A DNA stretch of 64,000 nt. Origin: Pseudomonadota bacterium (lineage in GTDB: Bacteria; Desulfobacterota; Desulfobulbia; Desulfobulbales; Desulfocapsaceae). This document shows positions 45,920 through 54,873 of this stretch, one piece after another. Position 1 is the stretch's first letter. Each line of letters opens with the position of its first letter. The notes under the pieces were generated by a model. It saw only the letters and a program-made list of their open reading frames with translations. It was not told where the DNA came from and ran no database searches. The translations under genes were made by a program, and so were the position numbers. Where the stretch lies: the NCBI GenBank assembly GCA_018821985.1, contig JAHJKP010000032.1, positions 186,001-250,000 of the forward strand, written 5' to 3'.

Positions 45920-47227
45920 TCACCCCCGGCCCACCCCCACATATTCAAACCCGGCGGCACGTATTCTCTGAGGAGAATAAACATTGCGCAGATCAATAAA
46001 CAAGGGCACCCGCATCAAAGATTTGACGCGCTCAAGATCAATCGCCCGGTATTGATTCCATTCGGTCATCAACACCAAAGCATCGGCACCTGTGGCTGCC
46101 TCGTAAACGTTGTTGACATAAATACACTCAGGAAATAATTTTTTGGCCTCTTCCATCCCTTGAGGGTCATGCGCCTGAATTCTTGCTCCTTTTTCATGCA
46201 ACGGAGGCAGGATACTGAGAGCAGGGGCATCACGCAGATCATCTGTTTCCGGCTTAAAGGTCAAGCCAAGTACCCCTATGGTTTTACCAGCCACATCTCC
46301 GCCAAGTGCCTCTCGAATCTTTTTGACCATACCTGCCTTTTGCGCCGCATTGATCTCAACCGCTGCCGCAACAGATCTGGCAGACACACCATTCTCCTGC
46401 GCAATACGCAATAACGCCAAGGTATCTTTAGGAAAACAACTTCCTCCAAATCCAGGGCCTGGATGGAGAAACTTACCGCCGATACGACCATCCAAGCCTA
46501 TGGCCTTGGCCAGATCAACCACATCCGCCCCCACCTCTTCACAGAGATTGGCCATTTCATTAATAAAAGAGATCTTTATAGAGAGAAAGGCGTTAGCCGC
46601 ATACTTAATGAGTTCAGCGGACTCAAGTCCGGTAAAAACAAAAGGAGTGGATATGAGATAGAGGGGATCATAAATTTCTTTCATCACGGCTTGGGCAGCT
46701 ACTGATTCAGAACCAATGACGATACGATCCGGGCGCATAAAATCATTGATGGCAGCGCCTTCTCTTAAAAATTCAGGATTGGAAACTACATCAAAATCTG
46801 CCGTCGGATTTTCCTCCCTGATCAAGCGGGAAACCTGACGGGCAGTGCCGACTGGCACGGTGCTCTTATCTATTATAACTGTATACCCAGTCAGATATGG
46901 TGCAAGCTCCCTGGCTGCGGCATAAATATAAGTCAGATCCGCGTATCCATCACCACGCCGTGAGGTCGGAGTGCCCACCGCAAGAAAGACAGCAGAGGCG
47001 CTTTGGACACTGTCTGCCAATTCAGTAGTAAAGGCAAGACGACCTTCACTCACATTCTTCCGCACCAATTCCGCCAAACCGGGTTCATAAATGGGGATTT
47101 TCCCTTCCAGCAATGAGTTAATCTTCCGTTCATCCTTATCCATACAAGTGATATGATGGCCAAATTCTGCCAGACATGCACCTGTAACCAGACCGACATA
47201 CCCGGTTCCAATTATAGTAATTTTCAT
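45920..47227 (-). CDS. ugd: UDP-glucose 6-dehydrogenase
   Basis: 435 residues. The N-terminal NAD site is ITIIGTGYVGLVTGACLA and the catalytic cysteine lies in GPGFGGSCFPKDT. GLTFKPETDDLRDAPAL marks the C-terminal UDP-binding domain. It oxidises UDP-glucose to UDP-glucuronate for surface polysaccharide. GDP-mannose dehydrogenase is a less likely alternative. The DegT aminotransferase at 47.8-49.0 kb may act on related nucleotide sugars. Confidence 0.92.
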   Translation of the reverse strand: MKITIIGTGYVGLVTGACLAEFGHHITCMDKDERKINSLLEGKIPIYEPGLAELVRKNVSEGRLAFTTELADSVQSASAVFLAVGTPTSRRGDGYADLTYIYAAARELAPYLTGYTVIIDKSTVPVGTARQVSRLIREENPTADFDVVSNPEFLREGAAINDFMRPDRIVIGSESVAAQAVMKEIYDPLYLISTPFVFTGLESAELIKYAANAFLSIKISFINEMANLCEEVGADVVDLAKAIGLDGRIGGKFLHPGPGFGGSCFPKDTLALLRIAQENGVSARSVAAAVEINAAQKAGMVKKIREALGGDVAGKTIGVLGLTFKPETDDLRDAPALSILPPLHEKGARIQAHDPQGMEEAKKLFPECIYVNNVYEAATGADALVLMTEWNQYRAIDLERVKSLMRVPLFIDLRNVYSPQRIRAAGFEYVGVGRG

Positions 47228-47330
47228 AGAAGATTAATTTTACTCTATTCTTGGTTAATAAATATCACTCAAAGTGATTGTCAGGATAGATAAACAAGTT
47301 ATCAATACTCCTCCAAAAAACACCAAACTT

Positions 47331-47361
47331 GCACTTTGTATCATAATATGATACAAAGTGC
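47331..47361. promoter_or_regulatory. Perfect 31-bp palindrome, operator candidate
   Basis: GCACTTTGTATCATA, one central A, then TATGATACAAAGTGC. It lies 33 bp before the SleB-like gene and 104 bp before ugd, which is divergent. TATTAT at 47362-47367 could be a -10 box for the plus strand. No T-run follows, so a terminator is unlikely. Confidence 0.6.
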
Positions 47362-47394
47362 TATTATGAATCCAGACAATAATGGAGAAATATA

Positions 47395-47754
47395 ATGACA
47401 CTACTGGAAGGGCTTTTGTGGTTGACCCTGAACGTGTATCATGAGGCACGCTCAGAGCCACAGATCGGACAGATTGCCATTGCCCATGTGACTCTGAATC
47501 GGGCAATAAACAGAAAGATTTCCATCAAAGATGTGGTAACGCAACCATATCAATTCAGCTGGGTAAGACAGAAGTCTTTTATCCCTCACAATATTCCTGT
47601 TTTCTTGCAATGTATGCAGTCTGCATACATTGCTCTCAGCACCAATGATTTCACTGCTGGTGCAACCCATTATCATCTGAAAGATACAGCCCCTAAGTGG
47701 TCTGCCAACTTAACCTATCTCAATCAGTACGGCAGTCATAAATTTTACAGATAA
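47395..47754 (+). CDS. SleB-like cell wall hydrolase (Hydrolase_2 domain)
   Basis: 119 residues. LTLNVYHEARSEPQIGQIAI with the catalytic-type glutamate, HVTLNRAIN, YQFSW and ATHYHLKDTAPKWSANL are the conserved blocks of the SleB/Hydrolase_2 family. These enzymes cleave peptidoglycan glycan strands. No signal peptide is present, which is typical of phage or transfer-related members; no other phage gene is seen. AATGGAGAAATATA precedes the ATG. A perfect palindrome upstream suggests specific control. Confidence 0.82.
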   Translation: MTLLEGLLWLTLNVYHEARSEPQIGQIAIAHVTLNRAINRKISIKDVVTQPYQFSWVRQKSFIPHNIPVFLQCMQSAYIALSTNDFTAGATHYHLKDTAPKWSANLTYLNQYGSHKFYR

Positions 47755-47763
47755 TTACTGAAT

Positions 47764-47811
47764 AAAAAAAACAGCCTCCAGCAAATACACCATGCTGAAG
47801 GCTGTTTTTTT
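47764..47811. terminator. Bidirectional terminator between the SleB-like gene and the DegT aminotransferase
   Basis: AAACAGCCTCCAGCA and TGCTGAAGGCTGTTT pair with one mismatch around a nine-base loop, with As before and Ts after. Confidence 0.8.
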
Positions 47812-47816
47812 AGTCT

Positions 47817-49019
47817 TTATACTTTTGCCGCCTGAGACAAAGCCATTCTCATTTCCGCAAGCCTCTCTTCCGACATCTTTACAGGAACCTGATAAACCAG
47901 GGTCCTGCTGATCAATTCTGCCGAAGCAGGTAAAAGTTCCGGGTCATAGACAACTCTTCTTTTGCCACCAGGCTCCTGAAACGGCCAACCACTTCTGGTA
48001 ACGGTTGCCCCAGCCAGCAAATGCTCCCAGCGGGGATAAAAGTGCCAGCTGTTTTCCCCAAAATTTATGGCACCAGCCTTGTTCGCAGTCAAGACCTTGT
48101 TCACCCGCAGGCAATGCTCACTGCTGTCCAGGAAAAAACAGAAGAAGGTTGCAGAATCCCCTGCCTCATCAACAAGCTCTCTGAACTGCACGCCAGGAAT
48201 AGCAGAAGCAGCCTCTTTCAAGGCGGCCTTTGTCTTTTTCTGGGCCTCAATCATGAAGTCAAGCTTGGCGAGTTGGGCAAGGCCAATGGCACCCTGCAAC
48301 TCCATCATCCGATAATTAAAACCGATAAAACGTCTGCCTTCTCCACCGCGGGCACCAGGATTGACCACATGATCATGGCCATGATCATGATATTCCGACA
48401 TGGTGCGCCATAACTGCTCATCAGCGGTAATAACCATACCACCCTCGCCGGTGGTCATGGTCTTCACTGAATCAAATGAAAAGGTGCCACAGGTGCCAAA
48501 TGTGCCAAGATGCTGCCCGTTAATCCTCGCTCCGGCAGCCTGGGCCGTATCTTCCAGCACTGGGATACCATGCCTTTTGGCAATGGCAACAATCTCCTGA
48601 ATCCGGGCCTGAGCACCCAACATATGAACAGGGATGACACACCGGGTCTTGGCAGTAATCTTTTTTTCAAGATCGACAGGGTCCATATTCAGGGTTGCAT
48701 CCACCTCAGTAAAGACAGGAATGGCACCAACGTCAAGAATCGCCTCCCAGGTGGCAACAAAGGTAAACCCCTGAGTAATAACCTCGTCGCCGGGACCAAC
48801 ACCGAGTGCGGCAAGAGCCACCTTCAGCGCAGCAGTTCCAGAGGTCACGGCCTGGCCGTAAGAAGTTCCACAATAAGCGGCAAATTGTTTTTCAAATTCC
48901 TGCACCTTATAGACCCCCTTACGCTGAGCCCCAAACTCATAACGAAAGAGAACACCAGTATCAAGGACATCCAGAATTTCTTTTTTCTCTTCTTCACCAA
49001 AAATCTCAAAGCCAGGCAT
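47817..49019 (-). CDS. DegT/DnrJ/EryC1/StrS-family PLP aminotransferase
   Basis: 400 residues. The PLP lysine is in FSFDSVKTMTTGEGGM; SGTAALKVALAALGVGPGDEVI and VLEDTAQAAGARINGQ are family blocks. Most members aminate keto-sugar nucleotides for polysaccharide or antibiotic sugars. Substrate unknown here; the exact sequence around the active site is of the less studied, longer type. It is followed on the same strand by ugd beyond the SleB-like gene and preceded by panD (27 bp gap). Confidence 0.85.
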   Translation of the reverse strand: MPGFEIFGEEEKKEILDVLDTGVLFRYEFGAQRKGVYKVQEFEKQFAAYCGTSYGQAVTSGTAALKVALAALGVGPGDEVITQGFTFVATWEAILDVGAIPVFTEVDATLNMDPVDLEKKITAKTRCVIPVHMLGAQARIQEIVAIAKRHGIPVLEDTAQAAGARINGQHLGTFGTCGTFSFDSVKTMTTGEGGMVITADEQLWRTMSEYHDHGHDHVVNPGARGGEGRRFIGFNYRMMELQGAIGLAQLAKLDFMIEAQKKTKAALKEAASAIPGVQFRELVDEAGDSATFFCFFLDSSEHCLRVNKVLTANKAGAINFGENSWHFYPRWEHLLAGATVTRSGWPFQEPGGKRRVVYDPELLPASAELISRTLVYQVPVKMSEERLAEMRMALSQAAKV

Positions 49020-49046
49020 TGGCAGAACCTCCCTAAAAAATCAATC

Positions 49047-49409
49047 TTACTTGCTGAGGGTTTCTTTGATGGCATTATGCTCATCAAGAAGAACGATAAC
49101 AGGATGATACCCAGGCACCTCATCCTCAGCAGAGAGACCGTAGGTGCAGATAATAATAATATCGCCCACCATCCCTTTCCTGGCAGCGGCGCCATTCAAG
49201 CCGATCACCCCACCTCCTGCTGCTCCCACAATGGCATAGGTATCAAAACGCTCACCATTATTAGCATTATAGACATGAACCCGCTCAAATGGCACAATCC
49301 CCACGGCATCCATTAAGTCTTTATCTATGGTAAGACTGCCCTCATAATTTAAATCAGCCTCTGTGACGGTCGCCCGATGAAGCTTTGCCCTCAGCATCTG
49401 TCGCAACAT
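49047..49409 (-). CDS. panD: Aspartate 1-decarboxylase proenzyme
   Basis: 120 residues. Self-cleavage should occur between G24 and S25 in NYEGSLTID, leaving a pyruvoyl group on S25. VHVYNANNGERFDTYAI and GAAGGGVIGLNGAAA confirm PanD. It makes beta-alanine, which the next enzyme, PanC, joins to pantoate. It follows panC by 24 bp on the same strand. Confidence 0.96.
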   Translation of the reverse strand: MLRQMLRAKLHRATVTEADLNYEGSLTIDKDLMDAVGIVPFERVHVYNANNGERFDTYAIVGAAGGGVIGLNGAAARKGMVGDIIIICTYGLSAEDEVPGYHPVIVLLDEHNAIKETLSK

Positions 49410-49433
49410 TATTAACTATCTTCTTATTATTTT

Positions 49434-50291
49434 TTACAGTTCATAGAGTCTGGCATTATCTATCAGACGAACTCTTTCATTAACCTTCACCGCCAGGATC
49501 AACCTGCTGTTTTCTGCCACAGTTTCACAGCGTTTAAGACTGTCAGTATCAACGATTTCCACATAATCAACAACACAGCCGGGAATCTGGTGAATATTTC
49601 CCTCAAGCTCGGCACACAATTCAGCAGCAAGAAGGGGTTGGACAGCAGTCTTCACCTTTTTCCGAGCAAAAACAATGGCACGATAGAGAGAGAGAGCCAG
49701 CTCCTTCTCGTCCTCCTGCAAGTAACTGTTGCGTGAGCTCATGGCCAGACCATTGGCTTCCCGTACAATGGGATGAGCAACAATATCTACCGACAGATCC
49801 AGATCCCTGACCATGCGCCTGATTACGGCCAGCTGCTGGAAATCTTTCTCACCAAAGACAGCCAGATAGGGCTGAGTCTGATGAAACAATTTCATAACGA
49901 CTGTGCATACCCCATCAAAATGACCGGGACGACTGGCTCCGCACAACCCTAGACCAAGCTCGGCTACCCGGATAGTGGTTTGAAATCCGGCAGGATACAT
50001 GTCTTGAGCAAAGGGGGCATAAAGAACATCAATGTCCTCACCAGCGGCAAGTTCCATGTCTCTTTGCAGATCACGAGGATAGGCGGCAAGATCTTCATCA
50101 GGGCCAAACTGAATGGGATTGACAAACAGGCTGACCACCACTTTGTCAGCACGTTGTCGTGCCTGACGCATCAAGGCCAGATGTCCAGCATGAAACCAGC
50201 CCATGGTCGGTACCAGGGCAATCTTCTGTCCCTGGCCCCGCCAACTGGCTGCAAGAGCTGTCATCTCCGACAGTTCTTGAACCAATTTCAC
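49434..50291 (-). CDS. panC: Pantothenate synthetase
   Basis: 285 residues. VPTMGWFHAGHLALM (27-41) is the adenylate-forming HxGH signature, with FVNPIQFGPDEDLAAYPRD, GEKDFQQLAVIRRMV and MSSRNSYL downstream. It condenses pantoate and beta-alanine with ATP. The gene starts in the stop of the TPR gene (4-bp overlap) and leads into panD, so the three probably form one operon. Confidence 0.96.
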   Translation of the reverse strand: MKLVQELSEMTALAASWRGQGQKIALVPTMGWFHAGHLALMRQARQRADKVVVSLFVNPIQFGPDEDLAAYPRDLQRDMELAAGEDIDVLYAPFAQDMYPAGFQTTIRVAELGLGLCGASRPGHFDGVCTVVMKLFHQTQPYLAVFGEKDFQQLAVIRRMVRDLDLSVDIVAHPIVREANGLAMSSRNSYLQEDEKELALSLYRAIVFARKKVKTAVQPLLAAELCAELEGNIHQIPGCVVDYVEIVDTDSLKRCETVAENSRLILAVKVNERVRLIDNARLYEL

Positions 50292-50983
50292 TGAATTGCC
50301 TTAAGTCTGGCGATTTTCTCATCAACCGCTATCTTAGCAGGATCATTTTGATTCTGGCCGGTAAAAGTCGACAGATACTCCTCATAAACAGCCAGGGCCT
50401 GTTTCATATTACCCTGAGCCTCATATATTCTGGCCAACCCGTTAAACCCTTCTCCTTCATACCCCTCAATCTTCTGCATGGCCTTATACTCAAGAGTCGC
50501 AGCATCAAAAGCACCAGCAGCCTCATTGGCCTGGGCCAAACCAAAGGTCAACAATGCAAAAAGGGGGTTAGATGCATTTATTTTTTTTCGCACTGCCCCA
50601 TATTGTTCAGCAGCTTCCTTGAATTTCCCGTCTTTCATCAACTCGTGAGCAAGTTCGGCTTTGGCCCAATGCGCCGAGGGAGTTCCTGAATAATCAGTGG
50701 CCACGGCAACCAGAACCTTATGTCTTTCCGGCACAGCAGCCTGCATGGCAACTGCCAGTGCTGCCGACGCCTTCTGTATCCGATTCGACCGATACGAACT
50801 ATACAGAGTCAAACTGATAACCACTACCGCAACAACAATGATTCCAATCTGCAGATTTTTTTTATTCTTTTTAACAAACCGGATAACAACAGGGGGCAGA
50901 TTAAGATGCTCAAGCAAACCACTACTGTCGCTGTGAGAACTCTCCTGGATCTGCTGTTTATCAAAGGCACTCTGTTCTGCCAT
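50288..50983 (-). CDS. Membrane-anchored TPR protein, YfgM-like
   Basis: 231 residues. A cytoplasmic N-terminus is followed by one membrane helix (about 47-64, IGIIVVAVVVISLTLY). A periplasmic helical-repeat domain (about 70-228) resembles Tetratricopeptide_2/YfgM, with WAKAELAHELMKDGKFKEAAEQY and GLARIYEAQGNMKQALAVYEEYL as TPR units. YfgM works with PpiD at the SecYEG translocon; whether this protein does is unknown. It is translationally coupled to panC. Confidence 0.78.
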   Translation of the reverse strand: MAEQSAFDKQQIQESSHSDSSGLLEHLNLPPVVIRFVKKNKKNLQIGIIVVAVVVISLTLYSSYRSNRIQKASAALAVAMQAAVPERHKVLVAVATDYSGTPSAHWAKAELAHELMKDGKFKEAAEQYGAVRKKINASNPLFALLTFGLAQANEAAGAFDAATLEYKAMQKIEGYEGEGFNGLARIYEAQGNMKQALAVYEEYLSTFTGQNQNDPAKIAVDEKIARLKAIQ

Positions 50984-51024
50984 ACCAACCTCCTTTTGCT
51001 TTTTGCTTTACCTTTCCACGCAAA

Positions 51025-51087
51025 CATTTTAGGATCCGTTACGAAATAATCATTCTATTCTTAACCATTTCGTTACAGATCCTTATG
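51025..51087. repeat. Intergenic palindromic repeat, copy e
   Basis: 63 bp. AGGATCCGTTACGAAAT (51031-51047) faces ATTTCGTTACAGATCCT (51067-51083), with two mismatches. CCTTATG closes the right end as in copy d. It lies in the 371-bp gap between the divergent TPR gene and xseA, which holds no gene. Confidence 0.72.
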
Positions 51088-51354
51088 CCGTCTTTTCCAT
51101 CCAAAGATAGATATAATCTTGCGACAACGGCTTAGGTTATTTTTTCTGAATATGAATTGTTCTATTTACTCGATAGCGTGCATCATGTCCATTCCCAAAC
51201 TATACTAGTCTCGCAAAAAGTCTTTACATTAACCGATCTGGCTCTATCAATCTCCAAGTCACAATCGTACATCAGGTGAACTGAAGACTTTACAAAACAT
51301 CATAGAATCGCTTAGCTACAAGTTATTCAACCATTTCCCTCCTGATTTACTCAC

Positions 51355-52725
51355 ATGGAACCTTTTACCACAATACCTTCAGGGCCGGTAACACTTACCG
51401 TTTCCCAGATCAGCCGGTCAATCAGGAATCTTCTGGAGGGTGAATTCCGTTTTGTCAGCGTAAGCGGCGAGATATCAAACCTCTCCCGCCCCTACTCCGG
51501 ACACAACTATTTTACCCTCAAAGATGAGGGTGCACAACTTAGGGCGGTGCTCTTCAAGGGGCAGCAACGTTTCCTGGCCAAAGATCTCCATGACGGTCAG
51601 CAAGTGGTCTGTCACGGTCGGATTTCTGTTTATGAACCCCGTGGCGACTATCAACTCATTGTTGATTCAATTGATTTTCATGGGGCAGGCCTGCTCCAAC
51701 TACAATTTGAAGAGCTAAAAAAACGACTGACGGCAGAAGGGCTTTTTGACCTAGAACGGAAAAAAACAATTCCCCTGTTTCCCAGAAAGATTACCCTGAT
51801 CACCTCACCCACGGGAGCCGCAGTCCATGATTTTCTCAAGATATGGAGGAATCGTAAATGGGGTGCCGCCATTCAAATCTTTCCGGTACGGGTCCAGGGG
51901 AATGGAGCTGCTGAAGAGATTGCCGAGGCAATAGTCCGAGTCAACAAGGAGACTGAGTCGGATATCATCGTCCTCTGCCGGGGCGGGGGGTCGCTGGAAG
52001 ATCTCTGGGCCTTTAATGAGGAGTGTGTGGCCCGTGCCATTTGCGGATCAACCCTACCCATTGTCTCTGCCATTGGCCATGAAGTCGATTTCACCATTGC
52101 CGATTTCTGCGCCGACCTGCGAGCTCCGACTCCGACAGGCGCCGCGGAACAGATCATCCCGGACTTTAGCTTGCTGCAAAGACAGATACTTCTCTACAAA
52201 AGACAACTCACCACTCTGCTCCTGAAAAAAATAGACGGTTACAGCAGGCTGGTATCCCAGAACAGACGTCTGCTGGGAGATCTGGGGATGACTCTTTCCC
52301 ATCTCACCTTGCAGATAGACCACCACACATCCAGACTGACCCACTCCATGGAAAGACTCCTGCAGCAGCAGACGTTTCGCCTTGAAAGAGTCATGGTCAG
52401 ACTAGAGCGCCAATCACCAGTCAACAGAATGACCATCCAGGCACAACGCCTGCGCCATGCCACCGAAAATCTGATTGAAAGGACACGGGCCCTGCTCAGA
52501 CAAAAAGGCGCAGCCTTTTCCGCCCAGGCCGCGCTTTTAGAAACCGTCAGTCCCCTTGCCACTCTTGCCCGGGGCTATGCCATCGTCAGAAGAAAGAAAT
52601 CAGGTAAAAGCAGAGAGGAAATAATTACCAGAAGCATACAGGCCTACCCAGGAGAACAGATAGAAATACTTCTCCATAGTGGCAGGCTGGAATGCGAAAT
52701 AAACAAGGTGATTAACCCAACATAG
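51355..52725 (+). CDS. xseA: Exodeoxyribonuclease VII large subunit
   Basis: 456 residues. The N-terminal OB fold (VSGEISNLSRPYSGHNYFTLKDEGAQLRAV, given here in part) is followed by the catalytic domain with LITSPTGAAVHDFLKIWRNR, CRGGGSLEDLWAFNEE and the coiled-coil region. With XseB it degrades single-stranded DNA. The small-subunit gene is separate, at 58.0 kb. The DNA before the ATG is AT-rich and contains palindrome copy e. Confidence 0.96.
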   Translation: MEPFTTIPSGPVTLTVSQISRSIRNLLEGEFRFVSVSGEISNLSRPYSGHNYFTLKDEGAQLRAVLFKGQQRFLAKDLHDGQQVVCHGRISVYEPRGDYQLIVDSIDFHGAGLLQLQFEELKKRLTAEGLFDLERKKTIPLFPRKITLITSPTGAAVHDFLKIWRNRKWGAAIQIFPVRVQGNGAAEEIAEAIVRVNKETESDIIVLCRGGGSLEDLWAFNEECVARAICGSTLPIVSAIGHEVDFTIADFCADLRAPTPTGAAEQIIPDFSLLQRQILLYKRQLTTLLLKKIDGYSRLVSQNRRLLGDLGMTLSHLTLQIDHHTSRLTHSMERLLQQQTFRLERVMVRLERQSPVNRMTIQAQRLRHATENLIERTRALLRQKGAAFSAQAALLETVSPLATLARGYAIVRRKKSGKSREEIITRSIQAYPGEQIEILLHSGRLECEINKVINPT

Positions 52726-52741
52726 GGCAGACACTTTCCCA

Positions 52742-53242
52742 TTATTCCAGATGTAACAGGGTGTTCATTTCACTATCTATCTTATAGAGAACGTTAGCCA
52801 GTTGCACATGGCTTTCAGCCCCAGCTTTTCGCAGGTCTTTTCCCCAGGCCCTTAACATATCCGTGTTGACCCTGCGTACTCGATTATCTCGGCTCCACTC
52901 ATAGCCAATTTTAACACCAAGTGCCTGCATAGCCGCCAGTCTTTTTTCTCTTTCATGTTCGGGAAATTTTTCCACAACTGCCTGAGTTATTTTTTTCCAA
53001 CCATCAAACAAAGGAATCCCTTCCTGAAACCGATGATACCACTTTCTTTCCCCTGGAGAAAGACTAGCCAGCACCTCTTCTTGGGCGTGATAAAAGCCAT
53101 TCGAGGCAATCAAAATTTCATTACCGCGCTGTGTTGTTTTCTCTGCCTGTTGAACATCCTGAAACTGCCCCGCCATTCCGTGAACGCTGAACAAAAATGA
53201 GGAAAGCAGTATCAAAAAAGAAATTCTCTTTGAAAATCTCAT
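52742..53242 (-). CDS. Exported protein of unknown function
   Basis: 166 residues with a clear signal peptide (about 1-25, ending GMAG). The mature protein is helical and charged, with LASLSPGERKWYHRFQEGIPLF and MQALGVKIGYEWSRDN. No catalytic motif or family was recognised. GGTAGG precedes the ATG. It is convergent with xseA, separated by 16 bp, and divergent from eno. Confidence 0.68.
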   Translation of the reverse strand: MRFSKRISFLILLSSFLFSVHGMAGQFQDVQQAEKTTQRGNEILIASNGFYHAQEEVLASLSPGERKWYHRFQEGIPLFDGWKKITQAVVEKFPEHEREKRLAAMQALGVKIGYEWSRDNRVRRVNTDMLRAWGKDLRKAGAESHVQLANVLYKIDSEMNTLLHLE

Positions 53243-53454
53243 ATGCCTACCAGAAATAAAATTTCAAGAAAACAATATTGTCAATATTTACGCTCTGTAA
53301 CCTATCAACAGACCTCATCACTGTTAATTATAATTAAAAAATACCTTTCATCTCTCAATAAGTCAAGATATCCTACCCTCAACCGACTACATAATATTCA
53401 CTAAAAAGCTCAATTCATTCAATGAATCCATAGCAATTCAGAGGAGGAGTTCCA

Positions 53455-54741
53455 ATGCAAACAGTCATTACTTCACTGTCCGCTTTAGAAATTCTTGATT
53501 CCCGAGGCAATCCAACCATTCGTGTCCTGTGCTGCCTGAACAATGGAATTCAAGTGTCGGCCTCTGTTCCATCCGGGGCCTCAACGGGAGAACATGAAGC
53601 GGTGGAATTGCGTGACGGTGACAAAAAACGTTACAATGGTAAAGGCGTGCTCCAAGCGGTGGCAAACGTCAACACCCTCATCGCCCCGGCACTCAATGGC
53701 CTCAATCCCAGCCGTCAGGCCGAGATTGACCGGTTGATGATCAATCTTGACGCCACCCCCAACAAAGGCAAGCTGGGGGCCAATGCCATACTCGGAGTGT
53801 CCATGGCCGTGGCCAAGGCTGCGGCTGCGGCATCAGGGCTCCCCCTGTTTGCTTATCTGGGCGGCCCCGGCGCCTTCCGCCTGCCAGTACCGATGATGAA
53901 CATCATCAATGGTGGCAAACATGCGGACAACAGCGTGGATTTTCAAGAGTTCATGGTCATGCCCATCGGTGCCCCTACCTTTGCCGAGGCACTGCGTTAT
54001 GGCACTGAAACCTTCCATGCCCTCAAAAAAATCTTGAAACAAAAGAATTACTCCACAGCTGTTGGCGATGAAGGCGGATTCGCGCCGAACCTGCAAAGCA
54101 ACGATGAGGCCTGTGAACTAATTGTTGATGCCATTGACGCTGCCGGCTACCGGCCTGGCCTTGACCTGGCCATTGCCCTTGATCCGGCCGCCAGCTCATT
54201 TTTTGCAGACGGTTCCTACCATCTTGACAAGTCCGGCCAAGGTAGCAAAAACAGCGCCGAGATGACCCGACTCTACGACCAGTGGCTTGCTGCCTACCCC
54301 ATCGTTTCCATCGAAGATGGTCTGGATGAAAATGACTGGCAGGGATTCAAGGAACACACTGCAGCCCTTGGCAACAAGACCCAGGTTGTGGGTGACGATC
54401 TCTTTGTCACCAATACCCGCTTCATTGCCCGCGGCATTGAGGAAAAATCAGCCAATAGCGTGCTCATCAAACTCAATCAAATCGGAACCATCACCGAGAC
54501 CCTGGAGGCAATCCAACTTTGCCGCCAGGCCGGATGGGGCTATGTAATTTCCCACCGCAGTGGCGAGACCGAGGATACCTTCATGGCTGACTTTGCTGTA
54601 GCCATGGGGGGTGGACAGATCAAGACCGGTTCAGCCTGTCGCAGTGAGCGGATCGCTAAATACAACCGGTTATTGGAGATTGAAAGTGAATTGGGGCCGG
54701 TAGCGGTATTTAATAACCCGCTGGCCCGTGGAACACGGTAA
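53455..54741 (+). CDS. eno: Enolase
   Basis: 428 residues, full length. [34 protein letters not shown], the metal-site sequence [12 protein letters not shown], and [10 protein letters not shown] with SHRSGETED are all present. It interconverts 2-phosphoglycerate and phosphoenolpyruvate. GAGGAGGAGTTCC gives a strong ribosome site. It is convergent with hslU across a short gap containing an inverted repeat. Confidence 0.98.
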   Translation: MQTVITSLSALEILDSRGNPTIRVLCCLNNGIQVSASVPSGASTGEHEAVELRDGDKKRYNGKGVLQAVANVNTLIAPALNGLNPSRQAEIDRLMINLDATPNKGKLGANAILGVSMAVAKAAAAASGLPLFAYLGGPGAFRLPVPMMNIINGGKHADNSVDFQEFMVMPIGAPTFAEALRYGTETFHALKKILKQKNYSTAVGDEGGFAPNLQSNDEACELIVDAIDAAGYRPGLDLAIALDPAASSFFADGSYHLDKSGQGSKNSAEMTRLYDQWLAAYPIVSIEDGLDENDWQGFKEHTAALGNKTQVVGDDLFVTNTRFIARGIEEKSANSVLIKLNQIGTITETLEAIQLCRQAGWGYVISHRSGETEDTFMADFAVAMGGGQIKTGSACRSERIAKYNRLLEIESELGPVAVFNNPLARGTR

Positions 54742-54776
54742 AGAATTTACCTGTGAGAACACAAGACTGAACTCGC

Positions 54777-54857
54777 GCAGAGACGCAGAGAAGGACAAAA
54801 AAATAAGACAAGGAACAACCTTGAAAAATGTTTCTCTCTGCACCTCAGCGTCTCTGC
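54777..54857. repeat. Inverted repeat GCAGAGACGC ... GCGTCTCTGC
   Basis: Perfect 10-bp arms (54777-54786 and 54848-54857) with a 61-base spacer, and partial copies (GCAGAGA, TCTCTGC) inside. It lies between convergent eno and hslU and may act as a weak terminator or a small mobile remnant. Confidence 0.5.
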
Positions 54858-54873
54858 ACGAAAAACACTAAAG

